From Rhabditoides inermis (Eukaryota > Nematoda > Chromadorea > Rhabditida > Rhabditidae), in the NCBI GenBank assembly GCA_963966185.1, contig CAWZYM010000021.1:761793-825792 (forward strand): a DNA stretch of 64,000 bases, read 5' to 3'. Below, piece by piece: positions 63,539 to 64,000 of the stretch. Positions within the stretch are counted from its first letter, which is position 1. Every line of letters starts with the position of its first letter. A program made the translations under genes and the position numbers. Under the pieces are notes generated by a model. The model was not told the origin of the DNA. It worked only from the letters and a program-made list of their open reading frames with translations, and searched no databases.

Positions 63539-64000
63539 TATTATGTATTTCCGTAGAAGATAAAGATCATAACAATAACTTAACACAGACCGTTTCGTAT
63601 GTTCCTATAGCCGCATGCACAGTCATCAGACACAACCAATTCCAATACTACTAGTACACTCGCGATCTCGAGATCAACAACAATAACAGAGACAAGGGGT
63701 GCGGTGAGATGAGAGAGTGATCGAGGATGACCGCGAGAAGAAGCAAGCGAGAGACACGTTGTAACATAGTCGAGCCAAGCTGGGGACACGAGAAAACTAT
63801 GGAATAGCCCGGTGTCAAAAAGGGGACATATGCATGCCCAACTGCCATCTATCGGCATCGTGTGAAATGAATACTCTGTCGCTCACGGATGGATTACACA
63901 CGGCCATAACATGTATGCAGCACACACACACACTCAACCTGGCTAGCAAATGCTCGCACAACAACAATCCCCATCCATGCAATGCAACACAGAACGAGTC
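63539..64000. other. Right edge, upstream of the SLC6 gene
   Basis: 462 bp of unique sequence with a short (AC)n run near 63922. No exon with good splice signals could be joined to the SLC6 frame, but a 5' exon or the promoter may lie here. Confidence 0.4.

Overview
The window is a piece of animal nuclear genome, almost certainly from a nematode. Four things point there. (1) At the left edge, on the minus strand, five small in-frame exons spell a serpentine receptor of the nematode-specific SRT chemoreceptor class. (2) In most genes a splice-acceptor-like AG lies only 0-7 nt before the initiating ATG, as expected where a spliced leader is trans-spliced onto the mRNA. (3) Genes are packed head to tail in operon-like runs. 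(4) The conserved proteins (PAR-6, eIF6, a Gln-E7 globin, a CBM14 eggshell-type protein) fit a nematode. Genes are intron-rich, with many 40-100 nt introns. Long CT/GA tracts fill introns and intergenic DNA and create many spurious Ser/Leu- or Arg/Glu-rich reading frames. The genus cannot be named from sequence alone.

Layout. 1-1058: 5' part of an SRT receptor (minus). 1059-9791: 8.7 kb without a gene I can support. 9792-30711: seven plus-strand genes: globin, claspin, OXA1L, RWDD1, PAR-6, a C15orf61/DUF4528 homologue, and a small membrane protein I do not recognise. Gaps are 380-481 bp, except the last (109 bp). 30712-35388: gene-free; a broken non-LTR retrotransposon end, then about twenty copies of a 134-bp satellite. 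35389-41768 (minus): two neighbouring cytosolic 5'-nucleotidase III-type genes and U2AF35. 42538-43568: a short membrane-anchored J-protein. 43854-45098 (minus): proteasome subunit beta5. 45399-46530: TIM13 followed by MIX23. 46679-48296 (minus): WAC. 48769-49940: a foldback-type repeat with long inverted termini. 50043-55665: eIF6, PEX11-like and GALE. 55859-60015 (minus): a secreted multi-CBM14 protein. 60655-63538 (minus): a divergent SLC6 transporter.

Most genes are housekeeping: checkpoint control (claspin), mitochondrial protein insertion and import (OXA1L, TIM13, MIX23), translation (eIF6, RWDD1), polarity (PAR-6), splicing (U2AF35), proteolysis (PSMB5), peroxisomes (PEX11) and sugar metabolism (GALE). 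Nematode operons are known to favour such genes. I found no CRISPR array, prokaryotic system or intact tRNA/rRNA gene. The most informative novel-looking items are the operon-like runs, the satellite with a 12-monomer higher-order duplication, the foldback element beside eIF6, a TTAA-ended MITE in a PAR-6 intron, and a pair of related LINE 3' tails. Exon coordinates were read by eye from splice signals and reading frame and have not been checked against transcripts.
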